Part shown: in pieces, positions 46,641 to 60,165 of the stretch | How the letters are laid out: each line of letters opens with the position of its first letter | Numbering within the stretch: the stretch's first letter is position 1 | Assembly: GCA_029204225.1 (NCBI GenBank) | Contig: CM055100.1 | Location: 33,385,645-33,449,644 of the forward strand | Reading direction: 5' to 3' | Length of the DNA: 64,000 nt | From: Diphasiastrum complanatum | Taxonomy: Eukaryota > Streptophyta > Lycopodiopsida > Lycopodiales > Lycopodiaceae | The notes under the pieces: model-generated | Database searches by the model: none | The model's input: the letters and a program-made list of their open reading frames with translations, nothing else | Told to the model about the DNA's origin: nothing | Translations under genes and position numbers: made by a program

Positions 46641-49600
46641 AGAAAGATAATTGATCATGACAATTTTTAAAAACTCTTGCCAGACACACCAATGTTAGGG
46701 ACATTTTTGATAGGGGATTAGTTTAGCCTTGTCTTGATGTGGAGAGCTATATGCTTGAAAATATTTTTAATGTTAGTTGCACACATTCCTAGCTGTTGAA
46801 AGCAAAGAAAACTTCTAGGCACATATAAGTAGCCATATCTTGGATGTAGCTCACAAAACCAATTAAATAGCAAGAATGTAACCTTTTTACAAATATGAGA
46901 GCTCTTTTTTGCAAATCCATTTAGGCCCCAAAAAAACTAATATGTATCTTCTAAAAAAGAAACCTGTCTATGGGACATTTTGTAAGAGAAATAATTTTCT
47001 ACATACAACTTCAAACATTCATGAAATTGATAAAAATCAGATTTTTTGTTTTGTCATGAACAACATTAATATCAAGTTTTGTAGCTTAATAAGGATAAAA
47101 CTATAATTCACATGACTATTCAAGTTATAATGTGCAAATTAGTTAATCTACATTTCTTTTAGGTTAACAACACATACCAATTTACTTGTGGAACATTTGA
47201 TCTTTATATCTCAAGAATGTATTATAGAATCTAAAAGAAAAAATCATTGCTAGCCACCATATTATAATGCATGGTATTTTCAAAGTCTCTTTATTGAGGT
47301 AAATGAGTAATTTAAAGGTGTGCCTTTACTTTATACTCTCTTCATCATTTCAAACAAGCTTATCACTTTATTTGTACCTCATGAGAACATCATTAAGCTT
47401 ATGTTTAAATAGATTCAATAAAGCTTGTGTATCATTTGACCTTAAAAGCAAATCAAATTAAGAATTTTGACTAATACTTCTTTTATTGCTTAACCATGTC
47501 AGAAGCCCTCCATTAACCCAACATAGAACTACATTCACTGACATTGAGAATCATTCAAACATTGAACATCCTTGAAATAATTTTGCTTTCTTATCACAAA
47601 TTAGAACTATTTAAGTCTTGTACCTACAAGAATTTTTGCTATTCAAATTACAAAACATGAATCTTTTCAAGTAAAGCACACTTTTTTCAAACTTTACAAC
47701 TTTTACAAGTGGAATATACAAATAATCACAACTAACATGGTGCTATACATGTTATAGTTCCTTTTTTTTTTCTTAGTCTTTTACAGCTTTTAAAAGTTTC
47801 CTTAAGCAAAGAAATAATGGAAAAATGTACACTAAATGTGCATGCATAAAATAATAGTAGTGCAAAAAAATGATGATGTGATTAAAGTAAGAAGGGTTAA
47901 AAATAAGGAAAAAGATTGCTACAATGTCTCTTAGACAGTTTCACATGTTTGAACCATGATATACATTCCTTATTACAAAATATTTTAATTTGTGTGCACA
48001 ATTATATATGATTCTTTCTAGGAGCACCCTTAGCAAAAAATGATTCTATTTATTGAATACTAGTCTAAGAAATCAATTGTTTGATTTAATACATACTTGA
48101 AAGCTAAAGTGAGAAATTTGCCCACAAGTATGTTCCACATTGTCCATGAGATGGGACTATTCTTATTACTATGTAGTTTTCTATTACGTATGAACTTGGA
48201 TCATCTATGCTAACATATACTTAAGAGGACTACTACTATATTTCTATAAACATGAACATGATTATTTATAGACATGATGTCTTATTAGTTGCTTGTATGG
48301 AAATGGAAGTTTTTACTGGTTTTCTTATTTATTTATCACATTGTTTTGAATTATATCCATACTATTTGTTTTCTTTTAAAACCTTGATACATGTTTTGCT
48401 TTGATATTCATGATATAGAAAAACTGAACAAGATTCAATATATATCTCAATAGTGGTGGCCAAAATTAACACCTTAAAACACTTTTCCATTTAATAGTAA
48501 CTTTCAATTTGAAAACAATTCAATGTTGAAAACTTCCTATGATTGATTGGCATGATTGTTTAAAGACAATTTTTAGGCACTAACAATAATCTTAAATCAT
48601 CTTCAACTATTGCATCAAATCTCATTATTAGTGTATTTCAACAATTAGCCACATTATTCTAAACATATACTAGCAATTATATAGCATTAGCCTATAACCA
48701 CATTCAAGTGACTTAAAATCTCTGAAGATTATTGAAACAAATGATGGCTCAAACTAGTAGTATGCTGAAATTGTAAGTGGGGGTATTTTATAGTTTGAAT
48801 AGAACACACCTTAATGGTTAATGAGTGAGAGTAGAAAGTTCAAACAAGTATTTCGAACATGAGTAATTACAAAGCCAATACTAGAAGAAAAAAAATGTAG
48901 TTTCTATTTAGGAATTAGAATCTATAATAAGAGCTAAGTACTAAAATTGAGAAAAGACTAAAGTGAAAAAAAAAAAATTCATATGACCATGAAAAAGTGA
49001 AAAATAAATAAATCATGAGAATAAGAATAAGCTCAATAATGTGCACTTGATATCAAGACATATAGTTTAAGAGTCTACAATATATCGAATGATGCATATA
49101 ACAAACAATCAATGTGCTCTTTGTAGTAATTGGGAGCATACCTAGCTACAATTGACAAGAAAATGTCTTAACAACAGCCTAGCCTATAGTACAAAATTTC
49201 ATAGTTAATGAACAATTGTGTGAAGAGAGAAAAGTTGGTTCTCTTTAGTGCCCAAAATTGGAGTAGCAAGGTATTCTGTCCAATATCAAGGAGCACTTTC
49301 CAATGGAACCATTCAAATTTTATTTTATTTTTTGAAGAGATCAAATCCTTCACAATTTTTGCCAAACACCCGTAGTATCTCTTAAAAAGATACTTTTGAT
49401 TAAGAGATTTCATGTTGTCATATATTTTCTTAAACTTGAGATAGGAATAACAAGACTCAATTTTGCAAATCTATACATCAAAAAAAAAAATCATAGTCTT
49501 TATCACAAGAATTGTAGGGTCCTTATTCATGGTGTGCATCAAAACCTTTAGAAACATCTCTACCACCAAAAGTTTATTTGTATTGTTGATTGCTCTACAT

Positions 49601-51243
49601 GAATTTTTATCAAGCCTATTATGGAGCTTACCACTAAAATACCCAAGAGCATTTGTCACTTATGTCAATCTTCAAATTCATAACGAAATGAATAGTAGAT
49701 ACTTCTCATCTTTTTTGTTTGAAGAATTTAATTTCAATTTCCAAGACTATAACATTCTTTTACAAGCCATTCGACAAATTTTAGCTTTTTTTTTCCATAT
49801 AGATCTAGATTATTTGTACCTTTTCTCCTCATGAACTTAGATCTTATTTTTTTTTTTTCACTATTTGATTCAGTGTAGTATTATCATAACTTGTGACCTC
49901 TTCAATTTTAATTCATTGGTCCGTTTTTACAAAGTTTAATCTATCATGAAATAAAAACCTATCTTTGATGACACACCTATCTGCACTTTCAATAAAATTG
50001 AATTGGATTTATGAATATTACTTTTCACACATGAATTATTTCTTTTGGTATACAACTTTATCAACTCTAAATTATCTTATCATTGTTCTATTAGTTAGAA
50101 ATAACAATGATTATGTGCATATCTCTACATTGCTAGGCTAGGCTAGTACTTATCAGAGCCCTTATTCTTATCTTACTTGTAATTGTCTCTTTTGTCATTA
50201 AGAAAATAGGAGACGTGATTTGTGTGTGGAGCACTTATTGTCTTAAATTAGTGTGTGATTGATTGGATCCAATTTTGTGAGCTTGATATAATCAAAGCCT
50301 AAGGGATTGCAATAAAAAAACAAGTGGGCAAATAAGTGAATGTTTGGAAAAGCACTAAGAAAGGCTTGTGCACAATGAGTTGACTCGTTCGAGAGCTCTA
50401 GCATTGTCAAATTGGTCATGCTAATATATAATAGTGTGTCCATAGGCAAGTTAAATCTTGCTACTATATTAGATGATATCAATTTCGGATGCGAATTGAG
50501 ACAAGAGCTACTAAAGTTCTTAATTTTCACTTTTTGGTTTTTTGAAGTTTTATTAGGAAAAGCAAGTTGTTTGAAGTAGAACCTTCACCATATTACAAGC
50601 CATAAGTTGAATGAGGAAGGAAGAGATAGGGAAACCTCATCAGGGCTTATAATTATAGGAAACATCCTTAAGAAAGACTATACATGCCTCAAGAGTAGTC
50701 AAAGGAGGCTTGCATGTCAAAGAAATATTGGTTTTCATAAAATTTCTCTATTTACAATTGATCAACCATCAAATTTTGATATGAAAATTGTAGTAAGATC
50801 ATGGAGCTTCTATGGTATTAGAAAGCATAAAGATGATCAGATATCATGCTAGAATGAGTAAAAAAGTAGCCCTTTAGGCACCATAACTAGAAAGAGAGAG
50901 GGTAGAAAGCACTTTAGTACATAACATTTGAAAATGTACACCTTGGGTAGTAGGTTTTGTTGTGCACACACCTACTTATAGTAGAACCATTAGATCGAGA
51001 GCATGCTAGGTCAATAGGTTGTGGACGTGCATACCAGGGTCATTGGATTGTTGTTGGTCATTGATATACTTGAATCAGTCCCTAAAGTGTGTGAAAGGGC
51101 ATGAAGGGCAAAGAACATTTAAACTTCTCTTAAAAAATTTCACTTTGAGTTTTTGAAAGAGACCAAGCATGCAAAATTGACTTTTCTTGATTAAAAAACT
51201 TTAGGGTAAAGAAACAATGTTAGAAACTCAAAAGCCCCTAACC
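46640..51243. other. AT-rich stretch with no recognisable feature
   Basis: About 4.6 kb without a convincing coding region, LTR or repeat array. A 123-codon + frame at 49463-49834 and an 81-codon - frame at 49168-49413 are low-complexity and were not recognised. It may be very old transposon sequence. Confidence 0.5.
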
Positions 51244-52141
51244 TCAGAGTGTTTCCTCCATTAAAAGTATCTTTGGATTTAACCACCCTTTATCTTCTGT
51301 GTGACCTAATCTTTCGCATCTGTTGCAGATCTTCTTATCACTAGAATTTTTCTGTTGTTTCCTAGATTGTTGATCATTTGTCTTAGATTCATTCTTTTTA
51401 GATGACTCCCTCTTAAACTTAGAGTTCTTAGAAGATTTATTCTTCTGAGTAAATAGAGCATTTTCAAAATCACCATTGTCATCATAGCGTTCACGAGCTT
51501 CTAGTTCCTCTATATTTCTGTCTATTGCCTTTTGAAGTGTCATTGTTGCATCTTTCACCAATAAGGTTCGAGTTGTGTGGAATGACCTGGATAGGGCTCG
51601 AAGAAAATAACTAAGCCATTTTATTGCATTTTCCATGCCGGAATTCTACAAAAAAATAAACAGATTTTTTATCTTTTGTACGAATGTGTTCAAGTCTTTG
51701 CCGTCCCACTGTAGGTAGGTTTAGTTGGTCTTCCAAGAACATGATTTGATTACGAGATCGAGTCTCATTCTTGGTTTGCAAATCTTCCCATAAATATTTT
51801 GTGTTCGAAATTGATGTAAGATCTAGCATTATATTGTCATGCACTGAAGACGCAATAATTGCTATAGCTTTGTCATTTCTCAAACTCCATTCCTAAAGTT
51901 CTTTGCCAGGAGTAGTTATTGTCTTCTCCTCTATTGGTTCTACCCATTGCCAAAGACCTTCACCCTTCAATATGAGTGAAGTCTTTAATTTCCAAATCAA
52001 ATAGTTTGAACCTTCTGGATCCAAGATCGTGATGATCTTAGCCTGAATATTGCTAATCGATGACATCTTCTATTTTCTGAATAACTCCAGATGCGCCTTG
52101 TTGATGGGGGATGCAAAGATACCACTGTATCGACTCTATAT

Positions 52142-52188
52142 GCTCTGATACCACTATAGCAGGTCTAATCCTATACGCTCTGATACCA
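52142..52188 (-). other. Duplicated primer binding site of Copia C
   Basis: TGGTATCAGAGC (as read on -) occurs at 52177-52188, next to the LTR, and again at 52142-52153. The 35-bp spacing includes a diverged piece of the LTR end. Confidence 0.8.
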
Positions 52189-52189
52189 C

Positions 52190-53073
52190 TGTAGGAAGGA
52201 TAGTAATTATTCTTCCACAGAGAACATGATGAAAGTTTAAATAAATCAAACTAAATTAGTGTCCTCAATCGAGGTTGTCTCTGATCTATGTACTAAGAGA
52301 ATTGTATTTACCTTAATTGAATTTGCGTGTAGAAATAATATGCGGAATTAAGAGACAACTTAAGACAATTTAGACAAACAGAAACTATTGATCAAAAACG
52401 AATTTATAATTCTGAATCTGAATCAGTATACATCTCTTGATGTCTTATCTCGCTGTTGTGTCTCTGATTAAATGAGTCTGAGAGTCTCTGCAGTGTGAGA
52501 ATGTGTGTGTGTTACAATGAGTAGTGCACATGTATTTATATTGCTACAGGTTAGGTCTTTTGGCCTTTTGATTCTGTAACAGTAGATCTAATAATTTACG
52601 ATGGTTGATATTCAAATAGATGCTCTGTTTCCAAGGTGATAGTCTGTCTCTTCAATACAACTTCGTGTCTCACGAATTATTCATGACATTTGTCTCTTCG
52701 CAACATTTTCGTGTTTCATGAATTGTTCGTGACAGATGACAATTTTGAGCCTGATGAAGAATCCAGAATATTTCACGAATTGTTCGCGACAGTTTGCGAC
52801 AAGTGAGCTTTGAACAAGAAACATAATATTTCGTGACAAGATTCTATACACAAATCTTTTGAGCTTCAACAAGAAACCACGAGCTTCTACAAGAAATTGT
52901 TTCGTGAATACTTTGCAAATATTTTGAGTTTTCAGCAAGATAACATTTCGCGAATCCTTAGAGATTGATCATGAATAGAAATGTTTCAAGTTTGGATTCG
53001 TTTCTCATCCTTTGTCAAGTAAAATGCACACTTTGTTAGTAGAATTGAGATATGTCTAATCAGGTTTTCTACA
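52190..53073 (-). repeat. Copia C 5' LTR
   Basis: On the - strand it begins TGTAGAAAACC and ends CCTTCCTACA. Like the copy at 36514-37377 it carries several TTCGCGAA / TTCGTGAA motifs (about 52640-52945). Confidence 0.87.
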
Positions 53074-53117
53074 CAGTCTTCATTTGTCAACACTGTGCCA
53101 GAAGCCATTGGGGTATA
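53074..53117 (-). mobile_element. Copia G, piece left of Copia F
   Basis: Forty-four bases on the - strand read PMASGTVLTNEDC, which continues the CKGVNT text that stops at 59272 on the other side of Copia F. Copia C's LTR cuts it off at 53073. Confidence 0.7.
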
Positions 53118-53796
53118 TGTAAAAATTACAGCAAATAAGGATCCTAAACTTGAAATGATGAGGGAAACAATAGATTATGATTTCATAAGATTAGCACAAG
53201 TTGAACCATCAAAATCCATCAAAAATCTATGCTTGAACCTCACTAAATGGCCCAAATCCTTGAAGAAGGCTTCACACGTGTGAAAGTACGGCCTCCCACA
53301 GTCTGAGTACTGTACACCAGACCTACATTCAATCCTATAATCATTAGTAATCACAAGTACTCAAACAATTATGAACATAGAGAGCAATTGCACCATTATG
53401 AGAGAAAAAACATGAAATTGCTTGATTGATTTTGGTGAGATATCATCACCTATATATACATGATCCATCACGGTTTTGGGCAGGTATGAGTAGCCCTAAA
53501 CCTATCCCTAATGCTAATTTTGGTGGATCTTTCATCCCTACCAAGTTAGGGTTGGAATCTTGGAGATCCCTCAACAATGCAAAAATTACCAAAAATAGCT
53601 CCTATTTTTTCTCCCTTGTATCTAAGCATAATTTGGACTCATTCCAAAGGTTCTAACACTTAGGTCTACTTGAGAACATCCTTATGAATGGAATCCTATG
53701 CTATTTGGCACGTGTGACAAGCCACATCATGACCATCTAACTATTTACAAGTCATATGACCAAAACTAGTCAAGCTAGAATTGTGAATTTTTAACA
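53118..53796 (-). repeat. Copia F 3' LTR
   Basis: 679 bp; 3 bp shorter than its partner because of one indel near its start. Confidence 0.95.
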
Positions 53797-53810
53797 CTCC
53801 TCCTCACTAT

Positions 53811-56800
53811 CTAGCTTGGTTCAATCATTGCTTTACTAATCACTCCAAGTGATGATCTGAACTTCATAAAAGGTGTCTTTTGAATTGGTTTAGTAAGTAG
53901 ATCAGCTACACATTTATTGCTTGGAACATGCTCCAAAGCAATCTCCTTGGCTTGCACCATTTCTCTCACAAAGTGATGGCATATCTCAATGTGCTTAGAT
54001 CTTGCATGGAAGATTGGGTTAGATGCAAGGTATTGGGCTGATATATTGTCATTGTAGATGATTGGTGCCTCCTCTGAATCCATGATCTTTAGTTCCACCA
54101 ATAATCTCTTGATCCAAAGTACCTCCTTTGTAGTGGTTGTCAAAGCTTTGTATTCGGCCTCGGTTGAAGATAGAGATATAGTTTCTTGATTTTTTGAAAG
54201 CCATGAAACCACACCTTCTCCTATGAAAGTTGAATAGGCACTTGTTGATTTCCTATCCCTCTTGTCCGCTGCAAAATCTGAATCACTAAATGCATGAAGG
54301 TTAATCACATCTCCTCTATATAGAATCCCAAAATCCAATGTACCCGAGATGTATCTTAGAATCCTCTTAGCCTTTTTCCAATGGATATTCAATGGCTTTT
54401 GCATGGATTGGCTCAACCTACATACACTAAAGCTAAGATCTGGTCTAGTTATAGTGATCCACATTAAGGAACCTATAAGTTGCCTAAACAAAGTGATGTC
54501 CATGAAGGATCTTTCATCATCTTCATTTGGCACTTTTACATCTTGCTCCATTGGTGTGTCAACACTTTTGCATACTTCCATCTTAAACTTCTTCAAAAGA
54601 CTTTGAGCATAGTTTACTTGACTTATAGAGATAAAATCAGACCCTCTTAGTACTTCTATGCCTAAGATGAAGTGAAGACACCCTAGATCTACCATCTTGA
54701 ACTCTAAGGATGGATCTATCTTGATTTTTTCAATACCATCAACACTATTTCCACTAATGATGATGTCATCTACATAAATGAGTAAAAGTACAATACCAAC
54801 ATCATCAAACTTAATGTAAAGAGTGGGATCATATTCACTTTGAACAAAAGAAAGTGAAATAAGATAACAATGTAGTCTTGAATTCCAAGATCTCGAGGCT
54901 TGCTTCAAGCCATAGATGCTTCTTTGGAGATGGCATACTTTGTTCTCCATTCCATGCTTGATGAACCCTTGTGGCTGCTCCATATAGATATCCTCTTCCA
55001 AAAAACCATTCAAGAAAGCATTAGAGACATCTATTTGACATAGAATCCATCCAAAATGTGATGCAAGTGCAATGATTAGTCTTATTGTGACCATCTTGGC
55101 CATGGGTGCAATAGTTTCCTCATAGTCTATCCCTCTCTCTTGAGCATAACCTTTTGCAACTAATCTTGCTTTATGTTTGTTAACACTCCCATTTGCATTC
55201 GACTTAAGCTTGAAGACCCACTTGCATCCTATTACATTCCTTTGAGGTCTCTCAACAAGCAACCAAGTTTCATTCTCAATCAAGGCATCATACTCATCCA
55301 ACATAGCTTTATACCATTCTTTGGAGTTCAATGCATCTTCAACATTAGACGGTTCTTCAAAACTAGATAAAGCATAAGAAGTGGATGAGATACCCTCAAC
55401 TTGCTGTCCTTTGCCTTGATATGTGAGCCTTGATGGCTCCACTTTTGCCCTTGAAGATCTCCTTGGTGTGATAGGTGGGTTTGGTGCTTGCTCCTCCATG
55501 AGCTCCTCCTCAAAACCAAGATCTTGCTCCTCGGCCATCTTCTTCTTGATTGTTGGAGCACTTGAGCCTTCTTCAAGCATATGCATATGATGTTCATCAA
55601 AGATGACATCCCTTGAAACAACAAATTTGTTCAAGGATGGGAGATAGACTTTGTAGCCCTTGCTTGAGCTTGCATATCCAAGCATGATCCCTCTTGTGGA
55701 AGATGGATCCTCCTTGGTTCTTGTTTCCAATGGCACATGCACATAACATATACACCCAAAAACTTTCAAGTGATTAAGATTGGGTTTCTTTCCATACAAC
55801 ATCTCATAAGGAGTTTTGCCTTCAATTGCTTTGCAAGACACCCTATTCATCAAGTAGTTTGCACATACAAGAGACTCACCCCAAAAGGATTTGGGAAAAC
55901 AAGCATCTAATCTTAAAGCCTTAGAACATTCACATAATGTTCTATTCCTTCTTTCAGCAACTCCATTTTGTTGAGGAGTGTAAGGACACGAAGTCTCTTT
56001 CTTGATCCCTTCCTCCTCACAAAAGGCCTTGAACTCATTGGAGATGAATTCTCCACCATTGTCACTTCTAAGAATCTTGATGCTATGATTATGATGCTTT
56101 TCCACAAACAACATGAACTTTACAAAAGTATCAAATACTTGAGACTTGAAGGAAAGTAAGAACACCCAACAATATCTTGAGTAGTCATCAATGAAGGTTA
56201 AAAACATGGATGAACCTCCATTAGATTTGGTGCTAGCAATGTGCACATCCAAGTGTATGAGTTCAAGAGGATGAGATGACTTTGTGATGGAGTTAGGAAA
56301 CACCTTCTTATGTGCCTTGGATAAGGCAGAAGCTTCACAAACCTTGTCTTCCTTCCCAATAGACCTTGGTAGGCCTAAAGCATACTCCTCCTTGATCATA
56401 GCCTCCATGGAACCCGAGTTGACATGTCCAAGTCTTTTGTGCCATAAAGTAAAGGTAGATATCTTGCTCTTCTCAGCCAACATGACAACATTAGTATCCA
56501 CAAATGCATCCAGCTTATAAAGTTTGCCAAGTCTAGTGACCTTAGCCACTATCTTACCATTCTTCTTGATGAAACATTTATTTGAAGCAAAGTCAACATT
56601 GAAACCATTGTCTACCATTTGGCCAACACTTAGTAGATTCTTTGTTATTGTAGGAATGTACAAAACACATTCTATGTTGATCTTTTTGGAAGATCCTAAG
56701 CAAAGGGGAATGCTACCAACTCCTTCAATCTTACAGGCTTCATCATTTGCTGTATAGATAGACTTTATAGGTCCATCATAAGATAAGAGAGAAGAGAAAA

Positions 56801-57778
56801 ACTCCCTTTTACTAGTCATGTGTGAACTAGCACCCGAGTCAATCCACCAAGGATCTTCTCCTTTGAAGCTTGTTGAAGAAAATATGGACATCATGAGAGA
56901 GTCCTCATGTGAACTCTCCTCCTCCTCCTCTTTGCTCATGTTGGCTTGGCTTTGATCTTGCTTCCTCTTGAAGCATTCCGAGGCATAATGCCCCATCTTG
57001 CTACAATAGTAGCACTTCACCTTTGATTTGTCCTTCTTGACTTTGGTGGTTGATGGAGATGCCTTTGGGGGTCCTTCTTGATCCTCAAGCTTTGTAGACT
57101 TCTTGAATGTTGATCCTTTGCCTTTGGACTTGCCTTTGCCTTTGGTGAAGAGAGCTTGGTCATCTCCACCTTGGATGGAAAGCCTATCCATCCTCTCTTG
57201 CATTTGGCTCCTTCTTGATTCCTCGGCCATGAGTGTGCCTTGGAGTTCTTCAAGTATGGGTAGCTTACCCATAATTGCGATCCCTGAACCAAATTGTCAA
57301 ATTCAAAGCTTAGTCCATCCAATATGAGCTGAACAAGCTCTTCATCCTTGATAGGATCACCTATAAAGGCTAGCTCTTTGTTCAATTCCTTTACTCTTAG
57401 GACAAAAGTATGTGCACTCTCTCCTTTCTTTTGATAGCTTCTATAGATTTGATTCTTCAAAGCTAACATTCTAGTTTGGTTCTTGGATTCATAGACCTTT
57501 TGCAAAGTCTCCCAAGCATCTTGAGCTGAAGTGCAATCTCCTACCTCTCTTAAGAGTTCATTTGCAACATTCATTTTTATGCAATGTAGTGCAACATTGC
57601 ACCTCTTGATGTATTTGGCTTTTTCTTGAGGATGAATAGGTTCACCCTCCTTACCATTTACAATTTCCTTCAGATCTTGCATGATCATGATAGATTCCAT
57701 TCTAACTTTCCATATGGAATAGTTAGTTTTGTTGAGCCTTTCATTAGTATCCAAAAGATATGCATTTATAGATGCCAT
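53811..57778 (-). pseudogene. Copia F gag-pol with one frameshift
   Basis: Gag starts at 57778 (MASINAYLLDTNERLNKTNY). One frameshift near 57280, in a G-run of the CAGGGATC context, moves to the 1153-codon frame ending at 53811. That frame holds the knuckle CYYCSKMGHYASEC, protease WWIDSGASSHMT, integrase (HKRLGH, then D-D-E with LRSDNGGEF and NGVAERRNR), RT (VAKGYAQERGIDYEETIAPM, LIYVDDIIISG) and RNase H (FSDSDFAADKRDRKSTSAY). The integrase zinc motif reads CEAS where CxxC is expected. It is the least damaged pol in the window. Confidence 0.93.
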
Positions 57779-58589
57779 CTAGTCTCCTAATCAAGGACTT
57801 GACACAAATGAAGGTAACTTCTATTGATTCGATTGAAGGTCTACCTTATCCCACTTCTTAGGGACCTGAAAAGATCAGTAATAGAATTCCTATAAAGATC
57901 TAAGAATGATCTCTAACAAAATCAAATCATAGAATACTAGAAACAATGCACTTGCTTGATTGAAGTAGACAATACTAGTAGAATTGCCCCTCTTTCTATA
58001 AAGAACATTAAAGCTTCAAAATGATCTGATCAAGAGTGAATTTCAGCAACCTAATATACTTCCAAAATCACTTGTAAAAGATCTAAATGGAACTTAGTGA
58101 GGATGCAACACAATCTACTATCCAATCACAAGCAAAAAATGATCAAAATTGATGAAAAATTGATCTAATTTGGTGCATAAGTCAAGCAATGGTTGGACTG
58201 AACCTAAATCACTTTAGGAGGTGTCTACTACACCTTAGAACAGCCTTGAAGAGTCCCCAGAACTCTGATCTTCCCTCTCCTTGAATGCTAGAAAGCCTCC
58301 TCTATGAAATCACCTCCAAAACTTGCTTAGAAATCAATGCTTGGAGCAAGCAAAACTTGCTATCTTGGTAATGTGAATTGAATTCAACTTTGCCTCTGGT
58401 TTTAGACACCTAAACACCTGCAAATTAAGTCACACAACACCAATCTCCAATGTATTTGACTCACTTTGAGTTCTAGAATCAATACTAGATGCTAAGATCC
58501 AATCTACACAAGATTTAGATCAAAAATTGTGATCAAATTGAATGAAAACCAAGGATTTAGCTCATTTCAGCCTTTAGGCTCTGATACCA

Positions 58590-59271
58590 TGTAAAAATTA
58601 CAGCAAATAAGGATCCTAAAACACTTGAAATGATGAGGGAAACAATAGATTATGATTTCATAAGATTAGCACAAGTTGAACCATCAAAATCCATCAAAAA
58701 TCTATGCTTGAACCTCACTAAATGGCCCAAATCCTTGAAGAAGGCTTCACACGTGTGAAAGTACGGCCTCCCACAGTCTGAGTACTGTACACCAGACCTA
58801 CATTCAATCCTATAATCATTAGTAATCACAAGTACTCAAACAATTATGAACATAGAGAGCAATTGCACCATTATGAGAGAAAAAACATGAAATTGCTTGA
58901 TTGATTTTGGTGAGATATCATCACCTATATATACATGATCCATCATGGTTTTGGGCAGGTATGAGTAGCCCTAAACCTATCCCTAATGCTAATTTTGGTG
59001 GATCTTTCATCCCTACCAAGTTAGGGTTGGAATCTTGGAGATCCCTCAACAATGCAAAAATTACCAAAAATAGCTCCTATTTTTTCTCCCTTGTATCTAA
59101 GCATAATTTGGACTCATTCCAAAGGTTCTAACACTTAGGTCTACTTGAGAACATCCTTATGAATGGAATCCTATGCTATTTGGCACGTGTGACAAGCCAC
59201 ATCATGACCATCTAACTATTTACAGGTCATATGACCAAAACTAGTCAAGCTAGAATTGTGAATTTTTAACA
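58590..59271 (-). repeat. Copia F 5' LTR
   Basis: 682 bp, beside the primer site at 58578-58589. A leader of about 0.8 kb separates it from the gag start at 57778. Confidence 0.95.
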
Positions 59272-60165
59272 GTATTTACTCCCTTGCAATCCGTCATGTC
59301 AAAATCATCAATGATCTTCTGAATGTGTCTTGACTAGTGTAGATACAATCTCCCAGCTTGAAGATCTTTGTCAATCTGTAAGCCCAGTTAGCACTTTGCT
59401 TCTCCTAGGTCAGATATTTCGAGGTGCTTCAAAATATCTACCTTCACATGGTTGTCGCTTCGTGACAGAATCAGCGTGTCATCTACATAAACACCGATTA
59501 TGATGATCTCTCCGTTCATGACTTTCACATAAATGTTGTAGTCAACCATTAATGGCTGGAAGCCCAAGGATCTTAGTGCATGATCTTTCTTCTTGTACCA
59601 TTGCCTAGCAAACTGTTTCAGTCCACAGATGCTTCTGTGCATTCTGCAGGCATAGTCAGCAAGTGACTCGCAGATAAAACATGGTGGCTGGTCCATGTAG
59701 ACTACTTCATTGAGCTCGCCATGTAGAAATGATGTCTTCTCATCTACAATGTGGATCTTCAGATCATAGGCAGCTGCGTATGCAAACAATATGCGTAGAG
59801 ATGTGTGCTTCACAACAGGAGAAAAGGTCCCTGTATAGTCAATGCCATACTTCTGTGAGAGACCTTTTGCAACTAGCCTGGCTTTGTATCTTAGTACATT
59901 GCCATCTGGTCCATACTTATGCTTGTAGACCCACTACAGTCTGTCTGTCAGCCGATAGTGGCTCAAGAGTCCACACTTCGTTTTTTTTTCATGGAACTCA
60001 TTTTGTCTTCCAAGGACTTGATCCACTTGTCCTTGTCTGGACTGTTGATGGCTTATTCATAAGTTTGTGGTTCACCCCCAAATCCACAGAATTCTTCTTG
60101 ATTAGAAGATGAGCTGTCAAGTATATATCTGACTAGTGCTCTTCTTTGTTTTGACAGATCTCCTT
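59272..60165 (-). mobile_element. Copia G: linker and RT, interrupted by Copia F
   Basis: Reading -: RYILDSSSSNQEEFCGFGGE, a damaged WTLEPLSADR region, then in one frame from 59813 HTSLRILFAYAAAYDLKIHI, GELNEVVYMDQP, CGLKQFARQWYKKKD, GVYVDDTLILSRSD, and finally KIIDDFDMTDCKGVNT at the Copia F border. The catalytic YVDD is present; upstream frame changes and stops are not. Confidence 0.87.

Larger units (their letters stand above)
51244..53073 (-). mobile_element. Copia C, 5' LTR plus gag, truncated
   Basis: The 884-bp LTR (52190-53073) is followed on the - strand by two primer sites and a gag remnant: MSSISNIQAKIITILDPEGS near 52065, TKYLWEDLQTKNETRSRNQI near 51810-51755, then in another frame KAIDRNIEELEARERYDD and a knuckle-like CNRCERLGHT lacking its last Cys. 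Stops occur near 51895 and elsewhere. Nothing of protease or pol follows below 51244. Confidence 0.87.
53118..59271 (-). mobile_element. Copia F: nearly intact LTR retrotransposon
   Basis: LTRs at 53118-53796 and 58590-59271 begin TGTAAAAATTACAGC and end TTTTTAACA; they differ by two substitutions and one 3-bp indel. GTATA / GTATT flank the element (4 of 5 match). The primer site complement GCTCTGATACCA is at 58578-58589 and a purine tract (CTCCTCCTCACTAT on +) at 53797-53810. The coding region runs 57778 to 53811 on the - strand with one frameshift. The insertion is recent and interrupts Copia G. Confidence 0.96.

Noticed and set aside
49463-49834. A 123-codon frame as a gene
   Set aside because: Low-complexity, AT-driven composition without recognisable motifs or neighbours.
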